NCBI RefSeq assembly: GCF_014905175.1 | Contig: NC_057791.1 | Span: 14,698,177 to 14,762,176 of the forward strand | DNA: 64,000 nucleotides | Reading direction: 5' to 3' | From: Aphidius gifuensis | Taxonomy: Eukaryota > Arthropoda > Insecta > Hymenoptera > Braconidae | Shown: positions 21,112 to 32,186 of the stretch, in pieces | How the letters are laid out: the number at the start of each line of letters is the position of its first letter | Position numbering within the stretch: the first letter of the stretch is position 1 | The notes under the pieces: model-generated | Told to the model about the DNA's origin: nothing | Database searches by the model: none | Seen by the model: the letters and a program-made list of their open reading frames with translations, nothing else | Program-made: the position numbers and the translations under genes

Positions 21112-21540
21112 AATTTTGTTGAAAAAATAAAACAACAGTTTTATATATTTTATATCAACATTTTAAAATGACTTATTCAATTTTTTTTAAAACCACTAAT
21201 TTATAATAAAAAAAAAATATAAAATAAATTTTCATTTCACTTATTATTTCAAAAACCTTATTTTCCTTTTTTTCTGTTTTTTTTTATCATTGTTTTTTTT
21301 TTTGTATAAATGCAAACCAAAAAAGAAAAACTTTTGATCATCTACTGAGAATTCTCGTATTACATGTTAAATTTGAGTTAAATTTTGTGATGCAATATTT
21401 TCTGCATTAATATAAATATACACGTAGCATATATTTATAGACATGAAGCAACACTTTCATGATAAATTTCTGTTTTTATGAATATCATGTTTTTTTTTTA
21501 TGCAACACATGCATAATCTCAATATCAATGCAGACATATT
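21112..21540. other. 3' flank of MATH-BTB 4
   Basis: AT-rich sequence without a gene. Contains the AATAAA at 21127-21132. Confidence 0.4.
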
Positions 21541-21544
21541 CCTA

Positions 21545-22060
21545 AAAAAATAAAAATAATATTCATTTTGAGAGTGTTTGAAAAAGTTAGCATCAAATTT
21601 TTAAAATACATATATAGTGATTGACGTATACAATGACGTATGTCCAATGATCTGATGCATTTTCCAATTACCATGCAACTTTCTAAACAGTTGAATTACT
21701 TTTGACCAATTTTTTTGTTTATTTTAGTTCACTCTTGGATAACATTTTCAATAGTATATCACTGTCAGTAAGACGTAGTACGTTATTTATTTATGACCCA
21801 TTATTACTTCTATCTGAATTTAAAGAAAAATTAGTAAATAAGAATATTTTATATATATTTTATATAATTACATAAAGTATTTATTTACCATTTTAAAAAT
21901 ATTAATTATGGTGATAAACATTCGTAGTGATATTGATCAAATTCTTTCCAGCATTAATTTTGCATTCGTTTGATTTAGTTGGTTTACAAGGCATAATTGT
22001 CCTTGAGAAGTTGCTGCGATACTTGCTTGCAATCCTTTTATAAGAAATTAATCTAATTGA
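21545..22060 (-). repeat. Repeated 3' block of the MATH-BTB unit, copy 1
   Basis: Similar to about 31065-31530 downstream of MATH-BTB 5. On the minus strand it carries a decayed protein-like stretch (VLRLTDSDILLKMLSKSELK, then stops) that is still open in the partner copy. No family is recognised. Confidence 0.5.
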
Positions 22061-22819
22061 AATTTGTAATATTATTTAAATATTTTTCTACATTTTCATA
22101 TTGTTTTTTTAATTGTTGATGAATTAGTATCAATCATCACCACATAAATGACAATATTAATAAAATCGAAAAATTATATGGAAAATTAAATGGAATTGTA
22201 TTATTTAATTTATTTAAAAAATTATTTTTTTTCTATTAAATAATAGCAAAATAAATTTTTATAAAATATTATCTGATGTGAAAGTTGGCAAATCAATTGT
22301 ATGTTATATTTTTCATCTTGCCACAAAATTCAAGAAAAAAAAAAAATTTATCGTTCTATTAATATTATTTCGTTCAACTCTTCGTGATAATTAATATTTG
22401 TTCCTCACGAATCATAATTGATACTTAAAGAGATAGAAAAAAAAAATGAGTAAATACAAGTAGTTTTAATAACTTTTTTTTTAGAGTATTGAAATAAATA
22501 TTTTTTATATTATTATAAAGCTAGAAATAACAGTTGGATAAAAGTAAATCGAATATATTAAGTATAAATATATTGAAATTGGAACATTATTTATTATTTT
22601 CATTAAATTATTACAAGTAAACTTTTGAATGTTTCCTGTAAGCAAATGATACAATATTGGTAATTAGTGATTAAATCAATGAAACTGTAAGTTTTAAAGT
22701 TTTTAAAAAACAATGTGGTTTACAATTTTTTAAAACTCTGATGTTGAACCAAATATTTATGTTTCATTATAAAATATAGACAAATACAATAATTATTACA
22801 CAATATATTAACTTTCTAA
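22061..22819. other. Intergenic / 3' flank of FBXL-1
   Basis: No gene seen. The sequence near 22540-22800 resembles the 3' flanks of the other FBXL copies (ATCAGAACATTATT-like, CAATATTA, ACAATGTGGT.. TTACAA). Confidence 0.4.
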
Positions 22820-24333
22820 TTAATTAGTGAAACGTAGCGATGGATTCAATTTTAAGTGAGCATTATCATCATTAACTTTGAAAGAAACATGTACCGTTAA
22901 CAATAGTTTAGAGTCTTTTTTTAATTTGGCAATTTCTTCGACAAGTTCAATAGTTGCTTTTGTATTTTCAATATAGAGAGATTGTAAATTTGGTAAATTT
23001 TTAACAAGTTCAATGATTGATCTATTAGTGACTTCAATGCAATCAGATATGTCCAATTGTGATAATTCTTTGTTAAGCAAACATTGAATTGACTGATCGG
23101 TGATGAATTTTTTTTCGACCTTTGTTCCATTTAAACCAAGACTAAAATCTTTTAGATTATTCAAATTATTAATTGCAATTAAACCTTTATCCGTTAAATG
23201 TGAACCACATACATCTACAAATTTTAAATTTTTGGAGTTATTGATAAGATTTATGAAAAATTTATCTGTAAAACCGTAATCCAACAGAATCGTTACAGAC
23301 TCTAGATTTTTCATATTACTAATGACACTTATTAAAGCTTCGGTTTCTGGAGATAATACCTGAAAAATAAAAAAATTTATGTTATTATTTATTGAGAATC
23401 AAAAAAAATAAATACTATTTTTTTTCTTTTTTATATTGTATTAGTTTTAAAATTTATATACTTACAGAAGAAATCCAAGGAACTGACTTGTCATGAGTAT
23501 AAAATTCATCATCAATTATACATAAAATACTAATTTTTTTCAAGGTTTCACGAACTTGATCTATTGACTTGATCAAAGTCATTGGTAAAGTTGAGTTTTC
23601 ACATTGCCAAAGAATAATTAAATTTTCCAAATGTTTCATGTTTGAAAAAACATTATCAAAATCTTTACTAACCACTTTTTTTAATCTTAATACAAGTATC
23701 GTCAAATTAAAACAATGAGATTTAATCAACGGCATCATTTGAGAAAAACGATAATCATGTAACTGAAGATTTGTCAAATTATATCCACAAAGATTAATCA
23801 GATATTTTATATCATTTTCTTTTTCTTCAAATGATTCAGTGGTTGCAATAGAAAAAACATATGATGTAAAGCCTGAGTCAACAAAATCGTTGCTCCAATC
23901 TTTGCAAACTAAAAGAAAAAAAAGTAATTATTATTGAATTGTTTAATTTTTTTTTTTTATTTAAAATTTTAATTTGTATTGATTTTATAACTTACTCTTT
24001 TCAAGTCTTGGTTGACTTGCAAATAGTGGCTGCATGCGCATCATGCGCATTTTACGCTGTTCTAGAATCTCGTCGCTTCTTTTACTTATCTTTTTCGTAT
24101 GTTTCTTATCGCCATGACATGTATCATCATATTTATTTATTCTGGTTGGTGAGTTAATCTGTAAAATGTCATTAATTAATTAATTATTTAATTAGATTAA
24201 TAACCAACAATTACACCAACTAAAAACTCACAATGAAAAAACGTTATCGACATTATAATTCAGTACTTACTTCTTCTTTTGAAATCATCTTGAACGTTTC
24301 AACCCATTCAGCATCAGTTGCAACAGTCTCCAT
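22820..24333 (-). CDS. LRR/RNI protein FBXL-1 (divergent copy), 402 aa, 4 exons
   Basis: Exons 24271-24333, 23996-24158, 23466-23908 and 22820-23359 sum to 1209 bases (403 codons) and are open. The N-terminus reads METVATDAEWVETFKMISKEE. Exon 2 ends in a basic, methionine-rich stretch (MRMMRMQPLF) and LEK, continuing ICKDW in exon 3, which resembles the end of an F-box, but the LPxE/L half of an F-box is not visible. Exons 3-4 carry RNI-type LRRs (LTDKGLIAINNLNNLKDF, LSQLDISDCIEVTNRSIIEL, NLPNLQSLYIENT) as in FBXL/AMN1 proteins. A role as SCF-type substrate receptor is inferred, and an adaptor independent of SKP1 is equally possible. It is clearly more diverged than the other four copies. Confidence 0.8.
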
Positions 24334-24700
24334 GTTTCAGGTTATTCTATAAAATAAAAAAAAAATTAATTACTTTAATTTAATTTTTAATATATTATTA
24401 ATTTTTTCATTTCATTTCTTTCAATTTATAATAGAAAATAATGGATAATTTGTTAGGACTTTACCTTTTTTTCTATTTGCACGTCGTTGAAATGATGTCT
24501 TACTTGTTTGACCAGTTTGAACTTGTTGAACAGAGAACTACCTGTAAGATTGAGCAACTAGCACGAATTGATGCGGCCGATGCAACTGCAACATCTGATA
24601 TACCCTACACGGCATCCCCACTTTCAAAAAAACTATAGAGATACCTGTTTTTTTGCGCACTCCAGAGTTGCCAACCTACAGTATGCACAAAAAATATATA
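24334..24700 (-). promoter_or_regulatory. 5' UTR intron and promoter region of FBXL-1
   Basis: An acceptor just before AATAACCTGAAACATGG and a GGTAAAG donor near 24462 define a 5' UTR intron shared with the other copies. Upstream, GAGTTGCCAACCT and ATGC.CAAAAAATAT (24660-24695) are conserved in all five FBXL flanks. The CACGTG of the other copies is CACGTC here. Confidence 0.5.
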
Positions 24701-24840
24701 TAAAATGAATAATGTCAAAATCCCTGGTGGAACCTTCTCTGGCATATGAAACATATACAACCATGTATATGAAACTGTACTATTTTTTTTTAACTCTTCT
24801 ATAATAATTGCCGGGATATTGTTGTATTTCAAAATAAAAC

Positions 24841-25690
24841 AAATTGAATATATATCTGAAAAATTTATATAGCATATAATGGATAAATGAATTAATTGAG
24901 TTTGATATAGTTTGAAATTTTTAATTTAATTAGTTTCTTTTTCCTTTACTGCTTCAACAAAAACTATGTTTTTTTTTTGCAAACCTGCTTAATATAATCA
25001 TATTAATCTTTTCAGGTATTTTCATGTTTTAAGTATTTGACTATGTTTTAAATGATAAATTGATGGAGGTTTTATAGATAAATAAATTAACTTAATAATT
25101 ATTGATGTTACAATAAACATTTATGACAAAACAAAAAAAAAAAACAAAATAAATTTGAAATCGTTTTTTCAATTTAAAAAAATTATGATATTGCCGTCAA
25201 TTTTGATCCTGTCTATAAATTTCAATTGATGTTGAGAAAATATAAAATAAATTGGTTCAAGTTTTTCTAAGAGATAAAAATCAGATCATATGAAATTTTT
25301 TTTTTCTAATTGAAACACAGATGAATATTTAGTTCTTTTTTCTTTACAACAACCAAACACAAAGGTGATTAACCTTGAAGAAATAATAATTTTTAATAGA
25401 AAAAAGTAAAATATAATTATAATTATATAACCAGACGTGATCAAAAGCTATTGTTTTATAAATTTTTTATGTTTTAAAGTTGGTAAGGGTGTTTGTACGA
25501 AATGTCGAGGAATCGAACAAAAAAAAAACCACGCCTTTGAAAACATAAACATTTTGAAGAAATAAAAATATGTTTATTTCCATATTAGAGATACAGTATT
25601 TCATGATAGGAAATGTTAATAATGACGCATGATATTAATTTTCATTATTAAAACAAAAGTATTTATCTCAAATTAAGAACTCATTTATGC
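24841..25690. repeat. Intergenic block shared with 28600-29340
   Basis: Words such as AAACCTGCTTAATATAATC / AAACCTTCATATAATC, TTTTGATCCTGTCTATAAAT / TTTTGATTCTGTTTATAAAT and GTTTGTACGAAATGTCGAGG / GTTCGTACGAAACTTCGAGA occur in both in the same order. It is therefore a duplicated flank, not unique sequence. No gene. Confidence 0.5.
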
Positions 25691-26712
25691 CACTGAGAGA
25701 AATATTAACTAAAAATTAAAATCACGGTTAAATAGAAATTACTATACTGCTTTGTAATTTTTGTTTTATTTCTGGGACTGGCCGCGAGAGATGGAATTCT
25801 ACAATAAAATTATGTAAAATGTGTAAAATGTCAAAAAATTGTTGGGTTACTTCAAGCCTCTATACATCGTTATCTATTGCAGATAGACATGGGGTTGAGT
25901 GAAGTTTATTATTGAAAATTCAATTCTAAACAATTTATAAAGAATTACTTTTTTTGATTAATCTCTTAGATAATGAGTAATGAGTTAATTAAAATAAAGA
26001 CATACATGTTTTGTGGAAACGATAAAAAATATTATGGTTCGAATAAAATACTGAACAATTTAATAAATATTCTTAATATATAATAAAATTTATCATGTAC
26101 ACAATGTTATTGCATCTTAAATATTTTATATGCTTTTGTGTTGTGGCGAAATAACACAAAGATGGCCGAGCGACCGATTGAACAAATGAGAACTGTCATA
26201 CATCACGCTATTTACCAGCCTTGCCTGTTGAAGTTAGGTATAAGTTTAGGTTTATTATTAGTTATTTATTTTCAAATATCAAGAATAATTTTTTCATATC
26301 ATTTGCGCTGAGTGAGCATGTAACAGAAAGAAAAAAGTTGCCGGGAATTTTCCGAATCAGTTAAACTGCCGAAACTTTAACATCAAAGTCCAACTTTTAA
26401 ATAAAATTTATAATAAAATATAGTAAATTCTAAAACCGGTAGTGCGTAAATTCTCAATCTGCAAGAATTTACTTGTGAGTTTCGTGAATTTAGTCATTTT
26501 TTTTAAAGAAAAATTACAATAAAATTATGTAATTTTTATGGCTTAGTGTTGTATATAGTCAATGGCCAAATTTTTTACATAACTTTATTGTAAAAATTAT
26601 TTATCAGTATACGAATAATTCTTACAAATAATCGGAGGAACGCAGTTTTTACTATTCGCTTTGTAATTTTTTCTTATACGTTTGTAATTTTTAGTTAAAA
26701 TTTGTCTCAGTG
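25691..26712 (+). mobile_element. Non-autonomous TIR element, copy 1 (about 1.0 kb)
   Basis: Starts CACTGAGAGAAATATTAACT and ends with the inverse ...AGTTAAAATTTGTCTCAGTG. Internal landmarks (GGCCGCGAGAGATG, AGATAGACATGGGGTTGAGT, AAGATGGCCGA, AAAACCGGTAGTGCGTAAAT) recur in the copy at 32187-33293. No transposase-like frame is present. The family is not assigned and no clear target-site duplication is seen. Confidence 0.7.
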
Positions 26713-27801
26713 TACTAAGCCATAAAATTTACACAATTTTATTGTAATTTCTGTTTAAAAAAATGACTAAATTCACGACACTCACAAGTAAATTCTAGCA
26801 GACTGAGAATTTACCCACTACCGGTTTTAGAATTTACTAAATTTTATTATAAATTTTATTTAAAAGTTGGAAATTTTTTGTGCTAAGTTCGGCAGTTTGT
26901 GCTAGATTCACGGAGAACGGCAATCAATTCCCGGCAACATTTTTTCTTTTCTGTTTACACGCTCAAAACTCGAAAACTAATTGATAAATAGAAAAATTTC
27001 ATTCTTGATAAATTGTTTAGAAATAAATTACCAACAATAAACCTCGCTTAACCCCTTACCTAGCTTCAACAGATAAGGCTGTAGAAATGCTTGAAATTAC
27101 ATGACAATTCAATCATTTGTTCAATCAGTCGGCCATCTTTGTATTATTTCGCCCCACAACCAGAATTATTACAAAGCGATATAGTAAAAAATATTTAAGT
27201 CTATGCTAACTTTCATATGTGTACATGATAAATTTTATTATATATATTAGAATATTTATTAAATTGTTCAGTATTTTTTATTCGAACTTATAATATTTTT
27301 TATCATTTCCACAAAACATGTATGTGCTTTATTTTAATTAACTCATAAGTAATTATCTAGGGGATTAATCGAAAAAAGTAATTCTTTATAAATTGTTTAG
27401 AATTGAATTCTCAATAATTAACTCCACTCAACCCCATGTCTATCTGCAATAGATAACGATGTACAGAGACTTGAAGTAACATAACAATTTTTTGACATTG
27501 TGTGACATTTTACATAATTTTTTTGTAGAATATCATCTCTCGCGGCCAATCCCAGAAATAAAACAAAAATTACAAAGCAGTATAGTAATTTCTATTCAAC
27601 ATGGGTTTTAATTTTTAGTTAAAATTTCTCTCAGTGTAGTGTATATAGTCAATGGCCAGATTTTTTACATAATTTTATTGTAAAAATTATCTATCAATAT
27701 ACGAATAATTCTTATAAATGACGAGGGAACGCAGTTTTTACTATTTATTTTGTAATACTTTCTTTTTCTTTCGTAATTCTTAGTTAAAATTTCTCTCAGT
27801 G
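26713..27801. mobile_element. Rearranged second copy of the TIR element
   Basis: 26713-27635 is the inverted left portion of the element (from CTAAGCCATAAAATTT to TTTCTCTCAGTG). 27636-27801 is the remaining right portion in forward orientation, ending TTTCTCTCAGTG. Together with copy 1 it makes a roughly 2-kb foldback. Confidence 0.65.
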
Positions 27802-27900
27802 TGAAAAAAAATGTTTATCTTTATTTTTAATAACAATTTAGTTCGTTTATTTTATATAATTATTTTTAAAACTATATATCAATGCATTTTTGCTATATTT

Positions 27901-28203
27901 TTAAAGGCAGTAATAATTATAATCCAATTGATAGAAGACTGTGAACGATTTGATACTATTTGTGGTAGTGATCGTGATGTAGTACGAAACACAAAAATAC
28001 CATGTTTCGTTGAGACGTTCTGAAACTTCCGTGCCATTTTGATATATTCCTCCTTCAACTATGATAACGGGTGCTGAAAATACACCTAAAAAAATTATTA
28101 AATTCTCAATAAATATTTCTTGATAAATATTATAATTATAAGAAAAAAATAAAACAAAAAGTATACTCACAAAAAACGCATATGAAAAATGCAACATGTC
28201 CAA
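27901..28203 (-). other. Possible small secreted-protein frame, uncertain
   Basis: A 100-codon frame from ATG starts with a hydrophobic stretch (SYAFFVSILFVLFFS) and continues APVIIVEGGIYQNGTEVS and ETWYFCVSYY. A GTGAGT donor and TTTTTTAG acceptor inside it suggest a possible intron, but removing it does not keep the frame. No family is recognised. Confidence 0.25.
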
Positions 28204-28493
28204 AGTAAGACTTGATACCCCTAATAATTTTGATTCGTAAAATCAAAATTATAAAAAACAGAAAATAAAAAAAAATCATTCAAAGAATGAAATGAGAAAA
28301 AAAAAAATTTTTTAGTAACGAATTCGTTCTATTGAAAATTGAAAATTTTCAAAACTCCGGTAAAAGCCCGTGTGGTTTATCTCGATTATTTCAAATTCAT
28401 TACAGTTTAATTTTTTTTACAATTTTAAATTATATGATTGAATTTTTTATTTTTTTATTTTTTTACCCTGACGTGCGCTGTCAAATTATGTAC

Positions 28494-28524
28494 CATGGAG
28501 GTGAAGATTATATTCACCTCCATG
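28494..28524. repeat. 12-bp perfect stem-loop
   Basis: CATGGAGGTGAA pairs with TTCACCTCCATG around a 7-base loop. Isolated in AT-rich sequence. Confidence 0.5.
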
Positions 28525-28599
28525 AACATAATGAATAAATAAATGATTGGGTTTAATATATTTTATTACCTCTGTTTCAATACCAAAAACGAAATATTA

Positions 28600-29189
28600 A
28601 AAAATGAATTTCTATCAATAGACTTTTTTTTGCAAACCTTCATATAATCACTAAATCCATTTTGAGTTTCTTTTTTTTTTAAAATTTAATACGTTTTTCA
28701 AATTGATTATTTCGTTACATAAAAATTCAACTGTCATGTAAAAAAATTAAGAAGATGAATATTAACTATGTTTTAAATTATAGATTAATGAAAGCTTCAT
28801 GATAAAATCAACTACCTTGATAATAATTAATGTTACAATACATGCATGACAAAACGAATAAAAAAAATTGTGATATTATCTTTAATTTTGATTCTGTTTA
28901 TAAATTGTAATTGATGTCGAAAAAATATAGAATTAATTGGTTCAAGTTCAGGCAAATCCATTTTTGATGTTTTCGGTTTTTCTTGCGCACATTCTAACCT
29001 CAAGATCAACGGTTCATAAGGAATTGGAACGTACCGTTTGGGCTCTAAATTATGTCAACTTAGAATAATTGTTAAAAAAAAAAAAGTCGTATAATATAAA
29101 AGGTGAATTGATAAAAAGATGCATCATTATTTCATTCATCTAAATTATTAATTTCATAAGCTTCTCTTTGGTTTTAATTTTGGTAAGTT
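28600..29189. repeat. Duplicated intergenic block (partner 24930-25490)
   Basis: Second copy of the block described at 24841-25690. Part of it (TAGACTTTTTTTTGCAAACCT) also recurs near 37118-37138. No gene. Confidence 0.45.
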
Positions 29190-29739
29190 ATACCTTAACA
29201 ATAGGTAAAAATTTTTAGAAATCCAGCTGTTATCATTTAGGCTCTGGACAGCTGTTTTATATGATTTGAAGTTCGTACGAAACTTCGAGAAATCGAATAA
29301 ATATATCAAGACTTGAGTAACATTAAAGTTATTTTCAAAAATGATGCATTGTGTTTTATTCTTTATAAAAAATATTATTTTATGATGACAAAATTTTTAA
29401 TTATAGTGTTGTATATTATTATCATAGTTATCAACGCGTATATAGTAGGTTTGTCAATCGATTATATAGATTTTTCGATTAATCGATTAGCTTATGAACG
29501 GTTTATCGATGATAAAGAGTCTTATGTATAAGGCCTGAAGGGATTATCCTACAGTCAACACTCAGCACTCATTGTGCCTACTTGTGCTTTCTATTCAGCG
29601 GTGGGAATCTCTCATTTAACATTTCTATCGTGCATCAGTCGGCCTCATACGAGTTGAGTTTTACAAATACAATCACAAGTACGATTAGTCTGATACTCAA
29701 AACTTTCTAGTCTGACAACGAATATTAATTAACACAATC
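29190..29739 (+). promoter_or_regulatory. 5' cassette of MATH-BTB 5
   Basis: Contains GAAATCCAGCTGTTATCATT, GTACGAAACTTCGAGAAATC, GTGTTGTATATTATTATCAT, repeated AATCGATT / TTTTTCGATT and TTATCGATGATAAAG. Pieces are shared with 19286-19510, 31661-31745 and 31960-32186. Likely the conserved upstream region of the gene. Confidence 0.5.
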
Positions 29740-30810
29740 ATGTCAGAACTTGCTGAACCCATAACCCAGGATTGTGTTAAACTTATAATGTCAAAACAAG
29801 ACTATGTTACTGGTATGGAATGTTGTGAATTTAAATATGTATGGACAATTAAAAACTTTCGTCAGTGGGCCAAAACAATGATTAAATCACCAAGTTTTTC
29901 ATCTCATTATGGTGATTTTGACGATAAATGGATTTTGGAAATTTATTCACAATTTATTCCTAACGACGATGGTGATATATATATAAGTGCTAATTTACAG
30001 CTTCAATCATTCAATAAAAATTCACAACTACAAACAAAATGTAAAATAGCCATTGATGATAAAGATGGAAAAACTAAAGAATATAATTTCAGTAAATTTC
30101 TAGAAAATATTGAATGGGTTTGTTGTACTAATAGAACAAACGTGTTAAATCCAACTCAATATTTACCAAATGATGATCTAAAAATTTGTTGTACAATAAT
30201 AATGTCAAAAAAACAAACAAATAGTTTTGATGAAATTTCAATATTTAATGCAAAACAACAACTGAGTAAAAATTTACATGAACTTTTGTTAAATGAAAAA
30301 TCAGCTGATGTTATAATTCAAGTTGGTCAAAAATCATTTCGTGCAATCAAAGGAATTCTTGCAGTACGTAGTCCTGTTTTTTCTGCAATGTTTAATCATA
30401 AAGAATTCAAAGAAAATGAAAAAAAGAAGATTGTCATTGAAGATATTAAAGAAGATGTTTTCGAAGAATTTCTACATTATATTTATACGGATGAATCACC
30501 AAATATTAGCAAAATGCCGATGGAACTACTTGCTGTTGCTGGAAAATATCAGGTTAATTGTCTTAAAAATACTTGTGAAAAAATAATTTGCAAAACGATA
30601 AATTTTGATAATGTTGCTAATGTATTTGTTTGTTCCGATCGATATAATCTCAAAAAACTGAATCGAAAATGTTTCGAGTTTATGAAAAGAAATTTACGAG
30701 ATGTTATGGTAAATAAAACATTTCAAGTTTACAAAAAAAAATATCCTGAAATTTTTGTAGGTGTTCTTGAGGAATTGCTGTTGTCAGCAGATTCAGTTAA
30801 TTACAGTTGA
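29740..30810 (+). CDS. MATH-BTB protein 5 (SPOP/TD-POZ-like), 356 aa
   Basis: Intronless, ATG in AATCATGTC as in the paralogues. MATH covers about residues 20-165 (SFSSHYGDFDDKWILEIYSQ, then DLKICCTIIMSKK). BTB covers about 190-290 (SADVIIQVGQKSFRAIKGIL, SPVFSAMF, YIYTDESPNISKM, so two motif residues differ from SPOP-like TGxxPNxDKM). The tail ends VGVLEELLLSADSVNYS. AATAAA at 30853. Same architecture and inferred CUL3-adaptor role as copy 4, with a heavily changed MATH half. Confidence 0.88.
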   Translation: MSELAEPITQDCVKLIMSKQDYVTGMECCEFKYVWTIKNFRQWAKTMIKSPSFSSHYGDFDDKWILEIYSQFIPNDDGDIYISANLQLQSFNKNSQLQTKCKIAIDDKDGKTKEYNFSKFLENIEWVCCTNRTNVLNPTQYLPNDDLKICCTIIMSKKQTNSFDEISIFNAKQQLSKNLHELLLNEKSADVIIQVGQKSFRAIKGILAVRSPVFSAMFNHKEFKENEKKKIVIEDIKEDVFEEFLHYIYTDESPNISKMPMELLAVAGKYQVNCLKNTCEKIICKTINFDNVANVFVCSDRYNLKKLNRKCFEFMKRNLRDVMVNKTFQVYKKKYPEIFVGVLEELLLSADSVNYS

Positions 30811-31057
30811 GTGGGTCATAAAATGAAAAATATTCATTGGTATTTCGTTGAAAATAAAAAAACACACGTTTTACATATTTTATATTAACATTTTGAACTA
30901 ACTTACTTAAATTTTTTCGATATACCATGCAACTATTGTAATAAAAGAAAAATATTAAAAAATTAATTTTCATCAAGACTTATTTTTTATTAAAACCTTT
31001 TTTTTGTTATTGAGTTTATTCTTGAAAAATAAATTCATTATATTCCTTATTATTTTG

Positions 31058-31560
31058 TTATAAAAAAATAAGAATAATATTATCTTTGAGGGTGTTTAAA
31101 AAAGTTACCACCAGGTTGTTGAAATATATAGTGATTGACGTACTTGTCCAATAATCTAAAGCAATTCTCAATAGACATGCAGCTTCCCAAACAGTTAATT
31201 TACTTTTGTCTAATTGCTTGTTGATTTTGGATAGCATATTGAATAGTATACCGTCAGTAAGACGTAGTGCGTCTTTTCTCATAATTATGACCCATTACTT
31301 TCATCTAGATTTGAAGAAAAATAAATCAATAACGTTATGCTATTATTACTATTACATAAACTATTTCCTTACTTTTTAAAAAATATTAATTATAATGATA
31401 TACATAATAGTTGATAAAATTCTCTTTAGCATTAGCTCAGCGTTCGTGTGATTCAGCTAGTTTACAAGGTCTGTTCTTGAGAAATTGCTGGAATACTTGA
31501 TTGCAATCCTTTTGAAAAATTAATTTGATTTGAGTAATATCATTTAGGTATTTTTCAACA
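31058..31560 (-). repeat. Repeated 3' block of the MATH-BTB unit, copy 2
   Basis: Partner of 21545-22060. A minus-strand frame of 74 codons (31058-31282; RLTDGILFNMLSKINKQL, then TVWEAACLLRIALDYW) is open here but broken in copy 1. It looks like an exon of an unrecognised helical-repeat protein caught in the duplication. Confidence 0.45.
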
Positions 31561-31660
31561 TTTTGAATTTTTATTTTCATTTAACATTGCTTTTAAATAA
31601 ATATTGATTACAAATTTCTATCCATCACATAACCTTAAAAATGACATTTAAAACTAATTT

Positions 31661-31745
31661 GAAGTTTGTACGAAAAGTCGAGAAATCGAATAGAAAAAAC
31701 AAGACTTTGGCCATATAAAAAGTATTTTGAAAAAATGATTGTTTT
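31661..31745 (+). repeat. Orphan MATH-BTB upstream cassette, piece A
   Basis: GAAGTTTGTACGAAAAGTCG, then AGAAATCGAATAG, as in 29270-29300 and 32036-32068, but no MATH-BTB gene follows. Confidence 0.5.
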
Positions 31746-31774
31746 CTTTTCTATTTTATTGGTTATTATTGTAC

Positions 31775-31850
31775 TTTATTTATTTATTTATTATTTATTT
31801 ATTTATTTATTTATTATTCATTTATTTATTTATTTATTATTAATATTCCA
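31775..31850. repeat. TTTA/TTAT microsatellite
   Basis: Runs of (TTTA)n interrupted by TTATTA. Confidence 0.8.
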
Positions 31851-31959
31851 GCGGCAAGAGGCCATTATTAGGTTTTATATCATCTAATAATTGTTGATAA
31901 TAAACAGTTGTAAGTCAGAATGTGACATGTTACTATTGATAGTTAAAATAATAGTGAAC

Positions 31960-32186
31960 AACAATTAAAAGTTGTTGGAAATCCAATTAGTATCGATTAG
32001 GCTTTGGACTGTTTTTTATCGTTTTCTATGATTTGAAGTTTGTACGAAACGTCGAGAAATCGAATAGAAAACCAAGACTTTTTTGCTATCAATGCTATTT
32101 TGAAAAATGCTATGTTTGTTTATTATTATTAAAAAATATTATTTAAGAATAAAAAAATTTTAATTAGAGTGTTGCATATATTACTA
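31960..32186 (+). repeat. Orphan MATH-BTB upstream cassette, piece B, cut by a TIR element
   Basis: Matches 29205-29420 (GAAATCCAATTAGTATCGAT, TTTGTACGAAACGTCGAGAA, GAGTGTTGCATATATTACTA) and 19295-19395. The homology stops exactly where the element at 32187 begins. The gene it should precede is absent on the other side. Confidence 0.55.

Noticed and set aside
24441..24638. 65-codon plus-strand frame
   Set aside because: It overlaps the conserved antisense promoter and UTR region of FBXL-1, and the corresponding frame is not kept in the other four copies.
31666..31887. 73-codon frame with a run of isoleucine, tyrosine and leucine
   Set aside because: Its C-terminal half is translation of the TTTA microsatellite, and its start lies in the orphan cassette.
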